Shown piece after piece: positions 62,828-64,000 of a DNA stretch of 64,000 bases. The stretch spans positions 156,008-220,007 of the forward strand of contig JAEYPF010000013.1 in assembly GCA_023411115.1 (NCBI GenBank), written 5' to 3'. This DNA comes from Methanobacteriota archaeon (GTDB taxonomy: Archaea; Methanobacteriota; Methanobacteria; Methanobacteriales; Methanobacteriaceae). A model generated the notes under the pieces. That model did no database searches. It was not told the DNA's origin and saw only the letters and a program-made list of their open reading frames with translations. Both the position numbers and the translations under genes were made by a program. Within the stretch, counting starts at the first letter, position 1, and each line of letters starts with the position of its first letter.

Positions 62828-64000
62828 ATGGCAAGATTTGAAGATAAGATCGACTTGTACGACGACAGAGGCAATCTTGTTGAAGAACAAGTTCCACTAG
62901 AAGCCCTAAGTCCTTTGAGAAACCCAGCGATTAAGAGTATCGTGCAGGGTATTAAGAGGACCATAGCAGTGAACCTTGAAGGTATAGAGAACTCTCTAAG
63001 ATCCGGAAAGGTAGCTGGAGGTAAAATATTAGGAAGAGAATTAGATCTCGACATAGTCGGAAATGCTGAAGCCATAGCACAAGAAGCAAAAGAAATGATT
63101 CTTGTAGAAGAAGGTGACGACACAAAGGTCGAACTTTTAGCAGGCGGAAAAAGGGCATTAGTCCAGTTACCATCTGCAAGACTTGAAGCAGCAGCTGAAT
63201 ACTCAGCAACATCATTAGTAACTGCTTCTGCCTTTATTCAGGCTATAGTTAACCACTTTGATGTCGGTATGTACGATGCAAACGTGGTAAAAGCAGCAGT
63301 TCTAGGTAGATATCCACAGACCGTTGAATACGCAGGTGGAAACATAGCTACCATGCTTGACGTACCTCAGAAATTAGAAGGGCCAGGTTACTCATTAAGG
63401 AACATTATGGTTAACCACGTAGTAGCAGCAACCCTCAAAAACACAATGCAAGCAGCAGCTCTATCCAGTCTCCTTGAACAAACAGCTATGTTTGAAATGG
63501 GAGATGCTGTAGGAAGATTCGAAAGAATGCACCTTCTTGGATTAGCTTACCAGGGAATGAACGCAGACAACATGGTCTACGACCTCGTAAAAGCTAACGG
63601 TAAAGAAGGAACAGTAGGATCTGTCATCATGGATACCGTAGCAAAAGCTGAAGATGACGGCGTCATAGGCGTTGAAAAAACTTTAAGCGACTTTAAAGTA
63701 TACGGAACAGATGACTTAGCTAAATGGAATGCATATGCAGCAGCAGGACAAATGGCAGCCACAATGGTAAACCAGGGTGCTGCAAGAGCCGCTCAAGGTG
63801 TATCATCAACATTACTATACTACAACGATATTCTTGAATTCGCAACAGGACTACCTGGTGTCGACTTCGGTAAAGCTGAAGGTGTAGCAGTAGGATTCTC
63901 CTTCTTCAGTCACTCCATCTATGGTGGAGGTGGACCTGGTATCTTTAACGGTAACCACATCGTTACAAGACACAGTAAAGGATTTGCTATACCATGCGTA
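62828..64000 (+). CDS. mcrB: Methyl-coenzyme M reductase beta subunit, 3' end cut by window
   Basis: Beta subunit of MCR, the enzyme that releases methane. 391 codons are visible of about 443. Recognised from MARFEDKIDLYDDRGNLVEE, LSPLRNPAIKSIVQGIKRT, GVDFGKAEGVAVGFSFFSH and YGGGGPGIFNGNHIVTRHS. Nearly the whole active-site region of the subunit is here. It is the first gene of the mcr operon; the following genes lie beyond the edge. I cannot tell isoenzyme I (mcr) from II (mrt) with certainty; the sequence looks closest to type I. Confidence 0.95.
   Translation, partial: MARFEDKIDLYDDRGNLVEEQVPLEALSPLRNPAIKSIVQGIKRTIAVNLEGIENSLRSGKVAGGKILGRELDLDIVGNAEAIAQEAKEMILVEEGDDTKVELLAGGKRALVQLPSARLEAAAEYSATSLVTASAFIQAIVNHFDVGMYDANVVKAAVLGRYPQTVEYAGGNIATMLDVPQKLEGPGYSLRNIMVNHVVAATLKNTMQAAALSSLLEQTAMFEMGDAVGRFERMHLLGLAYQGMNADNMVYDLVKANGKEGTVGSVIMDTVAKAEDDGVIGVEKTLSDFKVYGTDDLAKWNAYAAAGQMAATMVNQGAARAAQGVSSTLLYYNDILEFATGLPGVDFGKAEGVAVGFSFFSHSIYGGGGPGIFNGNHIVTRHSKGFAIPCV

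Noticed and set aside
62785..63215. Minus-strand frames opposite mcrB
   Set aside because: They mirror the codon pattern of mcrB, which has unmistakable family sequence; Leu/Ser-rich antisense translation is typical of shadows.

Overview
The window is a piece of a Methanobacterium-type archaeal chromosome (order Methanobacteriales). The DNA is AT-rich. Start sites carry archaeal ribosome binding sites of the GGTGAT/GGAGGT type, TATA boxes lie upstream, and several mRNAs look leaderless. The gene content is that of a hydrogenotrophic methanogen: a nearly complete energy-converting hydrogenase Ehb operon, formylmethanofuran formyltransferase (ftr), coenzyme genes for F420 (cofG), methanopterin (mptA) and coenzyme M (comB), MCR-activation and MCR-modification genes (mmp7, mmp10), and the start of a methyl-coenzyme M reductase operon (mcrB). 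I see no insertion sequence, CRISPR array, rRNA operon or intact prophage.

Layout. Positions 1-9107 (minus strand) hold ehbA to ehbO in order, ehbO cut by the left edge. Positions 9336-18888 hold a DUF457-type membrane protein, an AstE/AspA-like hydrolase, argG, a BofA-like membrane protein, a DedA protein, nnr, an unusual potassium channel with three C-terminal repeats, a zinc ribbon, a MuF-domain protein and ftr. Positions 19031-26599 hold a PAS-rich histidine kinase, a flippase-like membrane protein, a phosphoesterase, a TRAM protein, a slipin, a TrkA protein, two tiny membrane proteins and a metallo-beta-lactamase-fold hydrolase. Two tRNA genes follow: Cys, and Trp with an intron that looks like a C/D-box guide RNA. 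Positions 27092-38000 hold polX, proC, a methyltransferase, a GNAT acetyltransferase, a receiver protein without its phospho-acceptor Asp, then cofG, a small conserved protein, mptA, a methanogen-conserved protein, a deacetylase-family protein, a DUF2769 protein and a HIT protein.

Positions 37698-52974 are more accessory: an MFS exporter, a GerW/YtfJ-like gene followed by a DUF2953 gene and a third small gene, an Lrp regulator, two DUF4013 membrane proteins, an exported protein of unknown function, trm1, a CPBP protease, a DegT aminotransferase, an MscS-like TM-helix protein, a DUF2142 membrane protein, an MTH1187-type protein, a TtuA/NcsA-like thiolase and a 59-residue zinc ribbon. Positions 53221-64000 hold a GTPBP1-like GTPase, a DUF1922 zinc ribbon, TraB, comB, a second TRAM protein, a PRC-barrel protein, the mmp7 pair, a membrane metallophosphoesterase, mmp10, and divergently from it mcrB, cut by the right edge.

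How the genes work together. Ehb supplies low-potential ferredoxin for carbon assimilation, Ftr and MCR are steps of CO2 reduction to methane, and cofG, mptA and comB feed coenzymes to that route. Mmp7 and Mmp10 activate or modify MCR itself and sit next to the mcr operon. The most unusual features are two arrays of short hairpins in the leaders of the GerW-like and TM-helix genes, the triple-repeat potassium channel, the MuF-domain protein and the C/D-type tRNA-Trp intron.
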